Source of the DNA: Isoetes taiwanensis
Lineage: Eukaryota > Streptophyta > Lycopodiopsida > Isoetales > Isoetaceae
NCBI GenBank assembly: GCA_021234155.1
Contig: JAJEKV010000059.1
Span: forward strand, 2,434,182-2,498,181
DNA length: 64,000 bases
Direction of reading: 5' to 3'
Shown here one piece after another: positions 41,922 through 53,106 of the stretch; the stretch's first letter is position 1; each line of letters starts with the position of its first letter. Position numbers and translations under genes: made by a program. The notes beneath the pieces are model-generated. The model saw only the letters and a list, made by a program, of their open reading frames with translations. It was not told the DNA's origin and did not search any database.

Positions 41922-43719
41922 GGGTTCGAGGAGATTGGTTTCCAATCAATATAAGAATGGTATGTGTGCAAGGTTAAGTCCATTTCAAAGCCCTGTAGGT
42001 GCAACATGAAGGGTCTACAATGCTTCATATCAGGCCATGTCCATGCTTTCATCCTTCTTAGACCTGGAACATGCATCACATAAGCTTTGGTGCATTGTAT
42101 CCAGAGATAGAGAAGGCTTTTGTGCTATTCCTGGAGTGGTTCTCCATACAAGAACCACTTTGCTCGGGCTCCTATTATCTTTTATGGGCAATTGGATTGA
42201 AGCATCTTTAACTGGATATTCTATCTGCATCGATCTCGGCCGCCTATATATGGTCTCTGGTAAGTCAAACTTCTATAGTTGACTTCACAAGAAGTTTTGC
42301 ACCCAAACCATGCATTTTATAATGAATACAAGTATAAATACATGAGCCTAGGGAGTCGAACCCCAGTATTAATGCCAATGCTCATCCAAACATAAGGGAG
42401 ATCCCAAAACTTGGAATCTCCCTTAAGCATGGGGGCTGAAGCCCTCTAAAACAATACATGTGTTAGTATAACAATGAAAGATATGAAATAAATCTAAAAA
42501 CCATAAACACAAATATTAGTATTCACAAGATAAAAATGTACATGTGGCAGAACTGCCACCAGCATATGAAGCCAAGTCCTCACTCAAAAAGTTTACATAA
42601 AAAGGACAACAGAAGTAAGTTATCTCAAAAAAGAGCAAAACAGAAGCAAGTTCTAATTCCTAGATTCCCCAGATGCTCCACGCCTGATCACAGCATCAAG
42701 CTGCCGAATCACCTGTGTTAGCAACCCCCGGGCAAGGCTCATATGAGACCTGAAAGCATGCAATTCAGACATCAGTGCTCCCAGCTGTTCCAAAGCAACA
42801 CTAGATTAATGGCAGAATCAATAAATGCATAAAAACTACTCAGCTGCCTCCCAAGGATTCTAAGCGAAGCTGCAATCCTGTGAGCTTCGTCGCCAACTTG
42901 AATAATACATGTTATGAATTCTTCTGCAGTAAATAACTCTTCACCCTCTGGAGGAAACACTAAAGGATCAGGACGAGATGCATCAATACTAGCACTTATA
43001 ACAGAAGGTTCCAGCCTGAAGACGGGATGGCCTGTCTCCTTTGTCGACTGGTCAACGCCTTCCATGCTAGACCTGCAACGACCAGGAAAAACCCACTGTT
43101 GCCAAAGCCTTACAGAACAAAGAGGATTCAGCACGCACATATAGCCAAAAACCCATATACCATATAATTTATGACCACGAAGAACAAAACAACAAGCACA
43201 GGGTTTGACATACACTCAGAGGCCAACCTTGCTCGCCACAGAGCCACAAAATCTTCCCATAGAGCCACAATCCCACATAACCGCATAATCTTCCCAAAAC
43301 AAGCTCAAGCCTCCACAAGAAAACCGGAACACAAAACGTAGTTCAGAAATAGGCTGCGATAACAACATAGCTCTGCGTAGTGTGGCCGTGATAAAAAAGG
43401 ATAATAAAGTACATTCGTTCAATTGCATATCCATTAGATTCTCTAAGATTCCCTTATTTAAATTTAAGTTCGATCCTACTTACTTAGAATGACTTTGGCT
43501 TGGATGTCTTTGGCTTTGGTTTGACTCCTTCACTTGGGTTCAAATTTGGCTTGACGTTTGATTTGACCTTACCCACTAGGGTGACCATTGGCTTGCAATG
43601 CAAATTTGACTTTCAAATTTCTATTTCTTTAAGTTTATAGTAGGGCAATTATTTAGTAACAAAAAGCAATTCACATTCTTTTTGAAAAACTTCTACACTT
43701 AAGTTCATATATTGATATT
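41922..43719 (-). repeat. Inverted duplication, copy 2, with the empty TTAA site
   Basis: Partner of the segment at 25260-25477 plus 28152-29700, in reverse orientation. Here the flanks of the 2.67-kb TTAA element are joined at 43464-43467, giving the pre-insertion structure. Homology stops at 43719, where an LTR-like TGTGACG sequence begins. Confidence 0.75.
42690..43065 (-). pseudogene. Small unknown protein, copy 2 (frameshifted)
   Basis: From ATG at 43065 the frame reads MEGVDQSTKETGHPVFRLEP, PDPLVFPPEGEELFTAEEFI and GDEAHRIAASLRILGRQLSS, then shifts near 42810 by a 2-base insertion relative to copy 1. Beyond it, the other frame continues to VIRQLDAVIRRGASGESRN and a stop. The open frame extends upstream of this ATG to 43215 (MYVKPCACCF), but copy 1 is interrupted there. 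The family is unknown. Conservation of the protein over the DNA in two copies would need a substitution count to judge. Confidence 0.45.
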
Positions 43720-45160
43720 TGTGACGCTCCCTGAATCTATACGATACTCCCATCGTATAAATACAGGAAATCCCCTTTCCATGGCACTCCATCACCACGA
43801 AAAGGCCCTCCGACTACCTCGGACTACTCAGGATGGTCGAGTATCCGGGTGAAGGACACGGAGGTGTCATTCGCCCCATGCCTTCTATGGGAACCTATGT
43901 AGCGGAAGCGTACATACATGTTAGCACCAAGCACATATCATAACAATAATATACCACCACGAAGGGTGGCCTATCCATCATCCAAGGCAATAACTAAACA
44001 ATAGCATACAAATAAACACTTTATACCCCCATAGCTCTAGCCTGGGCTCAGACTCAAGGGAATCAACTGACGGTCAGGCCTCAAAATATCAGCAGACAGA
44101 ATCATGACAATGGCGTTGGTTGGCATAAGACAATGGCTAGGGTGAACCACTCCATCCGCCCCTCCTGTGCACACTTTGCAGATAGGCTGAATCAAGCTCT
44201 GGAATGACTATAGCCTTCCGAGTTCCGAGTTGCGCAATCTCATGGAATCACCCTATGAGACTACTCCGGCTTGCATCTCACCGGTTTCGCCGAGGCAGAT
44301 CAGGGAAGTGTCCCCTCCCCGGATCATCATGGTTCCATGGGTGTGCTAGAGAGTAGTGCCACCACAGCGACCCCTACTCGTATCCGACTTGAACCCCCCA
44401 AAATCCACAGGTCACCACAGTGCCCCTGTCGAGTTCCAAACAGCCCTTTCGGGGCCCCGAATGAACACCCAGGAGGTGTCAGTCCCATACCCGGCCCTCA
44501 CACAGTGACCGACTATAAAACTAGCACACTGTAGGAGCCCCAGTACCCGCGGTCAGCAAGGCTCCACCCCCGTTTCACCATGATGTCCGTTATTGAATTA
44601 TAAGTCACTCCATAGCCCCCACAGCCAGGTGGGCTCTTGTGCACAGGCCGCATTTAATAGGATCTAAAGGATTCTAGCTAGGAGCATCTCTAAACTAATG
44701 GCTTTTAGGTCTCTACCCCCCTTAAACCCCAAGCACAGGAGAAGCATGAAAAGAAACATCCCATCCACAGAGTATCATCATCTAGCATCCATATAACTTC
44801 AAGAGAACAAAAGAATTGAATTTAACCATTCATCTAAGCAAAGAAGGGTTAGAATTCAACAAAGACTCCTAAAACTAACCTGTATCTCCAAGTCAATTGG
44901 GTCAAACATGGGTCTACGCAGTCAAGGTGCTGGTCAATGGCAGTCAACGCAGGTCAACGGAGGGTCAACGGCGCTGCTTGAAGGCGCTGGCCCTTTTCCT
45001 TGTAAACCCTAACTGGATTTGGGCTTAAATCCCCACTTGCCATACCAAATTGGCAGGTCCTAACTAACTAATCACACTAAGCTAGGTGGCATCTAACCTT
45101 AACCTTAGCTAATTATTTAACATATAATTAGTTAACATAGCTAGAATAAACCATTAGAAT
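43720..45160 (+). mobile_element. LTR-like sequence starting TGTGACGCTCCC
   Basis: The break in homology between the inverted duplicates falls exactly at TGTGACGCTCCCTGAATC, which resembles the TGTGACGTTCC start of the LTR at 57205 (minus). A TATAAATA lies 38 bases in. The sequence to about 45000 is GC-richer than its surroundings, without coding potential, and includes a block of GGTCAA-type repeats at 44900-44970. It may be a solo LTR or a non-autonomous LTR element. The right end is not defined. Confidence 0.45.
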
Positions 45161-45165
45161 CCATA

Positions 45166-45194
45166 CTAGTAACGGGTGCCCGGCGTTGCCGGGC
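45166..45194 (-). mobile_element. Helitron-like 3' terminus
   Basis: On the minus strand the hairpin GCCCGGCAACGCCGGGC (45194-45178) is followed by 8 bases and CTAG (45169-45166) next to T. It is identical in stem and loop to the terminus at 30341-30368. The body would extend to the right. No 5' end was found. Confidence 0.6.
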
Positions 45195-46700
45195 ATAAAT
45201 ATAGTTTTATTGTAGAGACAAAATTTTGTTAAACATGTGTGGTACGTATGCATCCTTAGCAAGGAGCAGCCTAGTGCCTTGCATGTTATTGTGAGTTTGA
45301 TGTATGTATATAACTATGTGGTTGCGTGGTAGATTTTCGTAGAGGTGTATAATTGCAATTTTTTGTATTTATATTTCTATGTATTTGGGTTGATTCCTTG
45401 CATTTAGGTAATTAATTGAGCTTGCATTTTTTATATTAACTTGCTTTGGCATTGGACATTAGTTTTAAAGGAAAAGAGGTGTGAGTGTGAGGGGCATTAA
45501 CACATGTTTTGTGTTGGCTAGCTCAAGAATTGGAAATACATTAAGAAATTACTCCTTTAACTCTATGCAAGGTTCATATGTAAACGCAACCACGTAGAAA
45601 AATGTTTTAGCGTGGAGCTTGTGACAACTACAATGAAAGGCCTTTTCTTTGGTTGCAAGTGTCAATCCTCAACATAGTGGTCGTGAAGAGATGGAACACA
45701 AATGCCAAAAAGACACATGCAATATACGTGTCTCTTTTTATTGAAGGCCTAGACTACGGGTTTAGTCACAATTCTAGACAACTTTTGAGAATTTCTTAAA
45801 ACCTGTAAGCTTAGGCATGGGACCTATACAATGGTATCTTACAACCTAGTTGGGTGATGCGGTACCATGTCATAAAACTTAAAATATATATTAAAAAGGA
45901 AGCAAACTTTGTTGGTTCCATATTTAGTTTGAGCCCAATTTGTGCACACTAATATTGGTTCCATATTTGGTGAATATCCTTTGTTGTTTGAGTTATAGCA
46001 TGCAAAGGCATATGATCTAAGCAAGTGATGGACATTCTTCACATCCTAAGACAAATCTAAATCACCTAATGCTGGTGGAAAACATGTTTAGCTTACAATG
46101 CCCAGCTAAAATAGATTGAAGTCCTTGTCCAAGTGGTGAGAACAAAGGGACTTGTCATGTCCACGTCTTTTGAACCAAGATTAAACGCAATTAAGAATTT
46201 TCAACCGGCCTTTGATGCTTGTCACAATTTTGGACGAACAATTAATAGCTCTAGTCCTATGACAAACTATATATGTTTGATGGGAAATTGAGGTTGTTTC
46301 AAGATGAGCATGTTTGCTTATAACATCAAGAACACTAATGAGCTGGCATCATATGCGGACATAATTTGGAAGCACTTCTTTTATATCTCTTCATGAAATA
46401 CGACCTTTTGGTCGTTCGTATCTATAGGACATCTGTATTATTCATATGCGTGTTAAGACAACTGCCATAGTGATATGCATGGAAAGATGCAATATGGAAA
46501 ACAGAACCTCATCTACTATGCTCAAGGTATGGTATATACTGCGATTAGTAGCAAGCCAGTTCCCTATTCAAAAGAAGCTTCAAGCAGATCCATCTCATGA
46601 GTACAACTCGCTACTCACTGAAATACAAAAACTAACTGACTTGGTAAAAAATAGAAGTTTAGAAACTATCATTATCATAACTATGGAGGGGCTGTATTAC
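45195..46700. other. No recognisable gene (possible Helitron body)
   Basis: AT-rich sequence with short frames only. TTGGTTCCATATTTGGT-type text occurs twice near 45910 and 45955. Confidence 0.45.
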
Positions 46701-46727
46701 AATTATATCATATATATTTACAATAAT

Positions 46728-47260
46728 TGCAGAATCAGACACAACTCCAAATATTGTATGAATTTATGAGATGGTCAACATATTGCACAAATTTATAAGG
46801 TGACAGACGTCTAAATACTGCATGAAATTATGAGATGATCAATGTACCGCATGAATATAAAGAAATCAAGGAGCAAAACGTGTAAGGGTCAGTACTTACT
46901 GCAGATGCAAAACATGTAATCGCAGAATCAGACACAACTCCAAATACTGTATGAATTTATGAGATGGGTCAATATATTGCACAAATTTATGTGGTGACAG
47001 ACGTCTAAATACTGCATTGAGGGACTGTATTACAATTATATCATATACATTTACAATAGTCACAAACAACTCCAAATACTGTATGAATTTATGAGATGGG
47101 TCAACATATTGCACAAATTTATGAGGTGACAGACGTCTAAAGACGTCTAAATACTGCATGAAATTATGAGATGATCAATGTACGGCATGAATATAAAGAA
47201 ATCAAGGAGACACACATGTAAGGGTCAGTACTTACTGCAGATGCAAAACATGTAAGGGTC
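46728..47260. repeat. Degenerate tandem repeat (about 190-bp unit)
   Basis: GCAGAATCAGACACAACTCC and the following text recur at about 46731, 46923 and (partly) 47066, with inner motifs GGTGACAGACGTCTAAA and GCATGAATATAAAGAAATCA repeated. Confidence 0.7.
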
Positions 47261-47750
47261 AATCTTTCTATGCATGTGTTGAAAGTAGGAAAATGAAGAA
47301 CCAAATGGACAACATCCAAGACACATGCTCCAAAATGTCAAAAATCACCAGCTAATTAAGAAAACCTTAAACATATTTAATGTCAAAATCACCAATGAAC
47401 CAGCACATGCGAACAACCCACATTCAAATAAATTGGGAATATGTCAACTCCAAAAGCACGCCAACCTGTGGGAATCTGCTAGGGGGTTTTTGATTTTTTG
47501 TATTTCTTTTATAGACTTAATAAATCACAAGAAATTGCATTTACCATGAGCCTTTTTAGATACGTATTCATATATGCGAAATTAGTAGCCAATTTGCCAA
47601 GCTAGGTGACACCAAAAGTGAAGACCATGGAGACGAAAATACTTTGTGAGATGATAGAAAATTGCATAATTTTTTAGGCAATCGGAACCCCGAAATTATG
47701 GACACATGACACGAATCCCACAGAAAATTACGATTTATTCCACTAAAAAC

Positions 47751-48120
47751 TTAAGGGACCAATCCATGTTTTTCCACATATTTAATAAGTTGTGGTTCCA
47801 TGTCAGCTGTTATATCTAGTTCTGGATGTGAATCTAACACTTCACGCACTGTCATCCTCGCCGCCAAATTACTCATAATGGGCATGAACTTCACCAGAAA
47901 ATCATCTGTTGTAAAAGCCTTTGGATGATGAGATGGTGGATTCAGGGCCTGCATAGTAAAAACATTTGAGAGCACCATGTTACTCAAGAGTTTAATGAAG
48001 GTAGGGTAGGTGAACTTCAAGACCTTTTGGTTGATCCATTTCTATCCAGAGTATCTCTTGATATTTCTCAATTCCTCAGCTAGCATCTCCTTCAAGTGTG
48101 GCCGCGGATATATCCACTTT
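47751..48120 (-). pseudogene. Unknown protein remnant
   Basis: A minus-strand frame of 89 residues (48020-47751; ending LDITADMEPQLIKYVEKHGL and VP) is preceded in the same frame by HLKEMLAEELRNIKRYSG and a stop at about 48043, so the original protein was longer. The content (PTFIKLLSNMVLSN, DFLVKFMPIMSNLAARMTVR) looks like a genuine helical protein, but I recognise no family. It lies just left of the second palindrome locus and shares its transcription direction with the coiled-coil gene there. Confidence 0.35.
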
Positions 48121-48300
48121 CATTTTGCACAGCGTGTTGATACATCACAGCCTGCTGATACATCAAACATGATATCCAGTCAGTGAGAAATGATAAAGTT
48201 GCACAGCATTGTATTAAACATCGACGGAACAAAATAACGCCAGGCGTGATTTGCTCATCGCGTTAAATCAGGAAAAGTACGGCTAGCGTGGTTTTAACCA

Positions 48301-48950
48301 TTAAAGCACGCCAGACGAGATTTCATTTAAGCCAAAAGAGCAGACTAAATCACGCGGAGCGTGATTTAATCTGGCAATCAAACACCATTAAAGCACGCCA
48401 GACGAGATTTCATTTAAGCCAAAAGAGCAAACTAAATCACGCCGGCGTGATTTAATCCGCAATCAAACACCATTAAAAACGCCCGGGCGAGATTTCATTT
48501 AAGCCAAAGAGCAAACTAAATCACGGCGGGCGTGATTTAATCGGGCAATCAAACACCATTAAAGCACGCATGGGGCGAGATTTCATTTAAGCCAAAAAAA
48601 GCGGAGACTAAATCACGCGGAGCGTGATTTAATCTGGCAATCAAACACCATTAAAGCACCCCAGACGAGATTTCATTTAAGCCAAAAGAGCAAACTAAAT
48701 CACGCGGAGCGTGATTTAATCTGGCAATCAAACACCATTAAAGCACGCCAGACGAGATTTCATTTAAGCCAAAAGAGCAGACTAAATCACGCGGAGCGTG
48801 ATTTAATCTGGCAATCAAACACCATTAAAGCACGCCAGACGAGATTTCATTTAAGCCAAAAGAGCAAACTAAATCACGCGGAGCGTGATTTAATCTGGCA
48901 ATCAAACACCATTAAAGCACGCCAGACGAGATTTCATTTAAGACTAAAGA
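48301..48950. repeat. Eight 87-bp tandem repeats, each with a CACGCGGAGCGTG palindrome
   Basis: Units start with TTAAAGCACGCCAGACGAGA at 48301, 48388, 48473, 48559, 48651, 48738, 48825 and 48912. Each carries AAATCACGCGGAGCGTGATT. Units 2-4 differ mainly in the GC-rich cores (CACGCCGGCGTGA, CACGGCGGGCGTGA), while the AT-rich remainder is almost constant. Confidence 0.9.
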
Positions 48951-49543
48951 CAAAATTGTATCACGCCTGGCGCGATTTCATACCTTTCATCTTGGTTTTC
49001 GCCGTTGTTTGGTCATCTTGTCCGATTCATTCTTCCTGGAGAAGAGAAGAGCGTTAAGTCCAGCTTGCCATTGTCTTGACCCTCTTCCTCTTTGGCACTG
49101 CAAAAACAAGCAGAATTATGATTTAGCAAATACGAGATCACGCTTGGCGTGAATGAAAGCTCGCATTATCTAATTCACGCTTAGCGTGAATTAAACGCTC
49201 ATACTAGTCCAACTCCACCGTGGCTTAGGGCATCAAAAACGATTCCACATAAAACAAAAGAGTTCAAAAAACAAACAGGATTGAAAGCTTACACGCTTGG
49301 CGTGTATTCTATGACAATCAGCAGTTTAACAACTGTCTACTTACGGTCACTATTAAATTATGAATTTCATTTTGGTTTCATTTCACGCCCTATCTTACTA
49401 ATAATTTTGCCTACGATTCCTATGATATGTCATATCTTACTAATAATTTTGCCTGCGATTCCTGTGATACGAAAATCCTATGGTACGAAAATTTTGGCCT
49501 ACGACATTTAATTCGCGCCACTAAATCGTCTCTTTAAGGTATT

Positions 49544-49551
49544 TATATAAG
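49544..49551 (+). promoter_or_regulatory. TATA box (TATATAAG)
   Basis: TATATAAG lies 39 bases before the start codon at 49590, followed by a short leader with three AATTCC repeats. Confidence 0.55.
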
Positions 49552-49589
49552 CCTAATTCCAATTCCAATTCATCATCTCATCCAATTCC

Positions 49590-50075
49590 TTGCCCGTCAT
49601 GCCGAAGCGCGCTCGCTCCCCTTCATGCCAAGCTTCCAACTCCGTCATGCCGGAGGGCTCCGCTTCCCCTGCCAATTCCAGTTCCTCTCCTGAATCCAAA
49701 CGCCGTCTAATCACCCTACCCCTCGCCGAGGCTCAGCAGGGTTCGGCGAGGTTCCCACTCCTCGCAGAGGTTCTGCGAGCTTCCTTTGATCCTGATAGTT
49801 CTGAAACAAACAGCTCAGATAGTTCTGATAGTTCTAAAGATTCAGAGGACTACTCTGATTATGAAGATTCATCGACTGCAACGGATTTGCTGGAGTCAGA
49901 AGAAGCCCGAGAACGGGAAAGGTCGAGGGCTGAATCGACAGAAGAGGAAGAGGACGATGATGAGGAAGCTGAATCGCCAGCAGCTGAATTTGAGGCCTCA
50001 GACTCGGAAGAGTTTGAAAACTGGCTTGAAGAACGCGAAGATTATGAAGAATTTTGTAACTGGATGCGTTCTTGA
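49590..50075 (+). CDS. Short, highly acidic Ser/Glu-rich protein
   Basis: A 161-residue frame: a basic start MPVMPKRARSPSCQASNS, a Ser/Pro stretch, a KRRLITLPLAEAQ block, then a long acidic region (SSDSSDSSKDSEDYSDYEDS and STEEEEDDDEEAESPAAEFE) and a C-terminus FENWLEEREDYEEFCNWMRS. The composition suggests a disordered nuclear protein with an acidic, histone- or activator-like tail. No domain is known to me. A TATA box is well placed, the start is the first ATG, and palindromes of the second family lie upstream. Codon-shuffled low complexity cannot explain the conserved-looking FENWLEER ending, but function is unknown. Confidence 0.55.
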   Translation: MPVMPKRARSPSCQASNSVMPEGSASPANSSSSPESKRRLITLPLAEAQQGSARFPLLAEVLRASFDPDSSETNSSDSSDSSKDSEDYSDYEDSSTATDLLESEEARERERSRAESTEEEEDDDEEAESPAAEFEASDSEEFENWLEEREDYEEFCNWMRS

Positions 50076-51060
50076 ATGTAATAGCCCGAAAGGGCACAAA
50101 AAATGAATGAAATCAATGGCCTTGTGCCTTTTTTTGTTACTTCCCATTTCAATTTTGTTTTGAGTATCTAAAAATTTTTCTACATCTGATTAATATTAAA
50201 GCACAGAAACATCGCAAGAAAGGAATTCAGGGCTAGAATCTAGTATCCGGCTACATTGGCTTTGCAATACCCGGCTACATGCAAAGACATGCATGCAAAG
50301 ACATGAAATACCCGGCTACATGCAAAGACATGCATGCAAGAACTTTTTGTAGCCAATGTTTTTTTCACCAATGTAGCCGGATTCTTGGGCTTTTCATTCA
50401 GATTCATGCAAATAATTTGTAAATTCCAAAACTTCGCAAGGTTAAATACCTGGAGTAGGAGCTTAATCGGCTACTGCTTCCTCGGCCGCGTCCGCCTCGA
50501 CCAGCCTCGACCTTGAATTTTATATGAATCGAAATAGGGGGTTCCGAAATCTTCTTGACCTAAAAGTAGTCACGACCAAGATTACTTTAAAAATAACCCG
50601 TACGCCTTGATTTTTACTTTCAAAAATAACTTTTATCCCGCCTAAATGTCTAATCTCCAGTCTAATTCGAATTTTTGCGCCCGCCTGCTTTCATTATTAC
50701 GTTTATCCCACCTATTTTTTTGTGTGATTCGAATTTCTTTTGCCCACTCTAATATCCTATTTCGCGATGTCGGGAGGCTTCGAGCGCCTGCGAATGCGAG
50801 CTCGGGAATCCGGCTGCAAATTGTCATACCTCGCAGGCCAAGAAGGTATGTACAGTAGGTTAAAGTAAAAAGAGACAGTAGAGACAAGAAATCGATTGTT
50901 AAAATTATGTGCAGTAGGTTACAGTAGGTTAAAGTATGAGACAAAGCCGTTGGTTGATCACCAACAATGTATATTGATCACAAAATTTTACAAAATTGGA
51001 TTAGACTCCAGGATATACAAAACTGGGATACAGATCCATTCCCTACAATACAGATCCAAT
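50076..51060. other. Intergenic region between two convergent putative genes
   Basis: AT-rich, with a GCCCGAAAGGGC hairpin just after the acidic gene (50087-50098), which could be part of its 3' end. A short direct repeat, CCCGGCTACATGCAAAGACATGCA (in part), occurs near 50269 and 50310. No gene. Confidence 0.5.
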
Positions 51061-51549
51061 TTAGTCCACCTCAGATAAATTACCCACGCCTTCCTGCCCT
51101 TCCTGACCTTCCCGGCCAGATTCTGCCTCTGGCTCCTCATCCGAAGGCCCAAGCAACTCTGCCGGAAACCCTAGCAAAGGAGGTTCATCTACAGGAAACC
51201 CTGGCACAGGCTCAGAAGGAAATCGGGCATACAGGCTACCCACAAGGAATCGCAACTCAGAGTTCTCAATTTCTAGCCGCCGGTTGCGAGTATCTAGTTC
51301 GATCAGCTCATCAATTGCCTTCTCGAAATGATCATGCAAGACTTTCATCCTCCGTGACAATCCCAGGACTTCACTTGCTAATCCCATAGCTGCCCGGCGC
51401 TGCAGGCAGAATTCTCTGAGATGCTCCAAGTAGTGAAGTGGATACATAGGTGGTTCATATCTGGGAATAGGCACTGCAGGAACAATAGGCCCTGCAGGAA
51501 TTGGAATGCTTGAAGCCTCCTGACTGCTAGGGTCTTCTTGTGGCGCCAT
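51061..51549 (-). CDS. Proline-rich protein with central coiled coil
   Basis: A 162-residue frame, MAPQEDPSSQEASSIPIPAG, a Pro-rich linker, then HYLEHLREFCLQRRAAMGLA, VLHDHFEKAIDELIELDTRN and RRLEIENSELRFLVGSLYAR, which have heptad spacing typical of a coiled coil or leucine zipper. An acidic, Gly/Glu-rich tail ends at the stop. Similar proteins occur as ORFs of plant retroelements, so an LTR-element origin is possible. A minus-strand TATA box lies 1 kb upstream (52551-52560), leaving room for a leader intron. Palindromes of the second family crowd the upstream region. Confidence 0.5.
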   Translation of the reverse strand: MAPQEDPSSQEASSIPIPAGPIVPAVPIPRYEPPMYPLHYLEHLREFCLQRRAAMGLASEVLGLSRRMKVLHDHFEKAIDELIELDTRNRRLEIENSELRFLVGSLYARFPSEPVPGFPVDEPPLLGFPAELLGPSDEEPEAESGREGQEGQEGVGNLSEVD

Positions 51550-52550
51550 CTATTAGAAGAAAGTCAAAATGTTAGTATTAACATGGAAAAGTGTAGCACG
51601 CCTAGCGTGTTACACTCAGATACATACTCGCCAGGCAAGACAAGAAACAGGCAGACAAGAAACAATATGGAGAAGAAAACAAATTACACGCCAGGCGTGT
51701 AACAGCCCGCAACCCTTGGGCACGGAAAAGGACTACACGCCCAGCGTGTGATGGCTAAGGGATTTGGATGAAAAATATGCACGCCCAGCGTGTGATGGCT
51801 AAGGGGTTAGGATGAAAGAACTGGAGGCTAAGCTAAACTAAAAGATTATAGTAGCCTTGTTTTTTCGTGAGATTTAAGACACGTCTAAAAACTCTCTAAC
51901 CATTCCTAATAGATAATAGAAACTAGAGTTGACATATATACAATGCATCAAGCTTGCTACAGCATGTTTGCTTCAAGGCAAATACTGCAAAGATTCACTT
52001 GAAACAAAAAGAAGCAGATGAGGTCATAGAAAGCTATTCCTGCTTTCATGAACATCATCTGGTTCCATTGTCTCGACTGAATCCTGCAGTATTTGTTCTA
52101 AAAATAAACCTGCTGTAGACATGCATTTCCAAATCAGAAATAAGTCTGTTTATAGAAATAAAGTCTTTAAAAAGTTTGAAGACATGAAATCTATTCATGC
52201 ATGCTACAGCATTCATTCAAGAACAAAAAGCAAGGACTTATTCGAGCCAGAAGGAAAGCAGATGAAATTTATGAGAAGCTAATCTTGCTTCCATAAACAT
52301 CATCTGCTTTCCTTCTGGCTCGATTAAGATCCCTGGCTTTTTCTTCTTGAAATAAACTTGTAGAAACATCTAACCTGTAGAAACCTTTGTAGACAGTCGG
52401 GTTTGATTACTTATGTAGCCTGAAAGTCGAGTTTGATGACTTATTACGAACGAACAAAGCCTGCTTCGGAACGACTCAAAGTTGTTAGGCGACGACGGAT
52501 TGCCGAGGGTCGGAAAGAAGCGGGAGCAGAATTTTTGGAGCGTGAATACG

Positions 52551-52560
52551 GTTTATATAG
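52551..52560 (-). promoter_or_regulatory. Possible minus-strand TATA box (CTATATAAAC)
   Basis: On the minus strand CTATATAAAC is followed by a GC-richer, leader-like stretch. It could drive the coiled-coil gene at 51549-51061. The plus-strand reading (TTTATATAG) is less typical. Confidence 0.4.
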
Positions 52561-52639
52561 GCACAATTAGAAATCTAGGGCAAAATTAATTCGTGCAAAT
52601 TCTTAATTACCTGAACACACGCCAGGCGTACGATATACC

Positions 52640-53100
52640 CGATAGGTATAGCATCTAGGGAATATATGGTGAATATTGCATTTAAGGCATTTAGTATTTA
52701 CGGTTGCTTTTTATAAACTGCCAAAAAGATACTTTTTATGTCTTTTCTCACTTTTGATCATTTAATATTTAAATATGTTTTGGATTTCATTTCCTCGATT
52801 TCTATGTCCACATAGAGTGTGTAACAGGCTTTATAAAATTATCACAATTGCTTGGATATTTCTGGTTTTAACTAATTTCGTCCTTTCCCATTTTTATTAA
52901 TGTAAGTAAATTAGGCATTTTACCAAGGATTTTCCTGTTTTATACATGTTTCGTTTTAACTCTTTTTATGCCATAAATGTACGTATTTTGCATATGATAT
53001 TCACATACTCTTTGGTAACTTACTAAAAATGGTGTAATTTCTCTAGGAGTCATTGTACTAGCAGATCCTGGGCAAGCTGTTAATGATGAAAGGCTAGGGG
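52640..53100. other. No recognisable gene
   Basis: AT-rich flank. A short exon-like piece (53047-53129: VIVLADPGQAVNDERLGAIS) with an AG before it and GTAAGG after it could be a genuine exon of an unknown gene, or chance. Confidence 0.35.
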
Positions 53101-53106
53101 CAATTT

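Larger units (their letters stand above)
48236..52631. repeat. Dispersed CACGC-GCGTG palindromes (second palindrome family)
   Basis: Outside the tandem array the same type of site occurs at 48236-48251 (AACGCCAGGCGTGATT), about 48957-48972, 49138-49152, 49171-49193 (TAATTCACGCTTAGCGTGAA plus TTA), 49290-49306, 51593-51612, 51684-51702 (TTACACGCCAGGCGTGTAA), 51734-51750, 51780-51794 and 52617-52631. They lie around, not inside, the two putative genes. The sequence is unrelated to the 12.7-16.7 kb palindrome. Confidence 0.8.

Noticed and set aside
48301-48950. CRISPR-like array of eight repeats
   Set aside because: Repeats are contiguous 87-base units without unique spacers, and the context is a plant genome.
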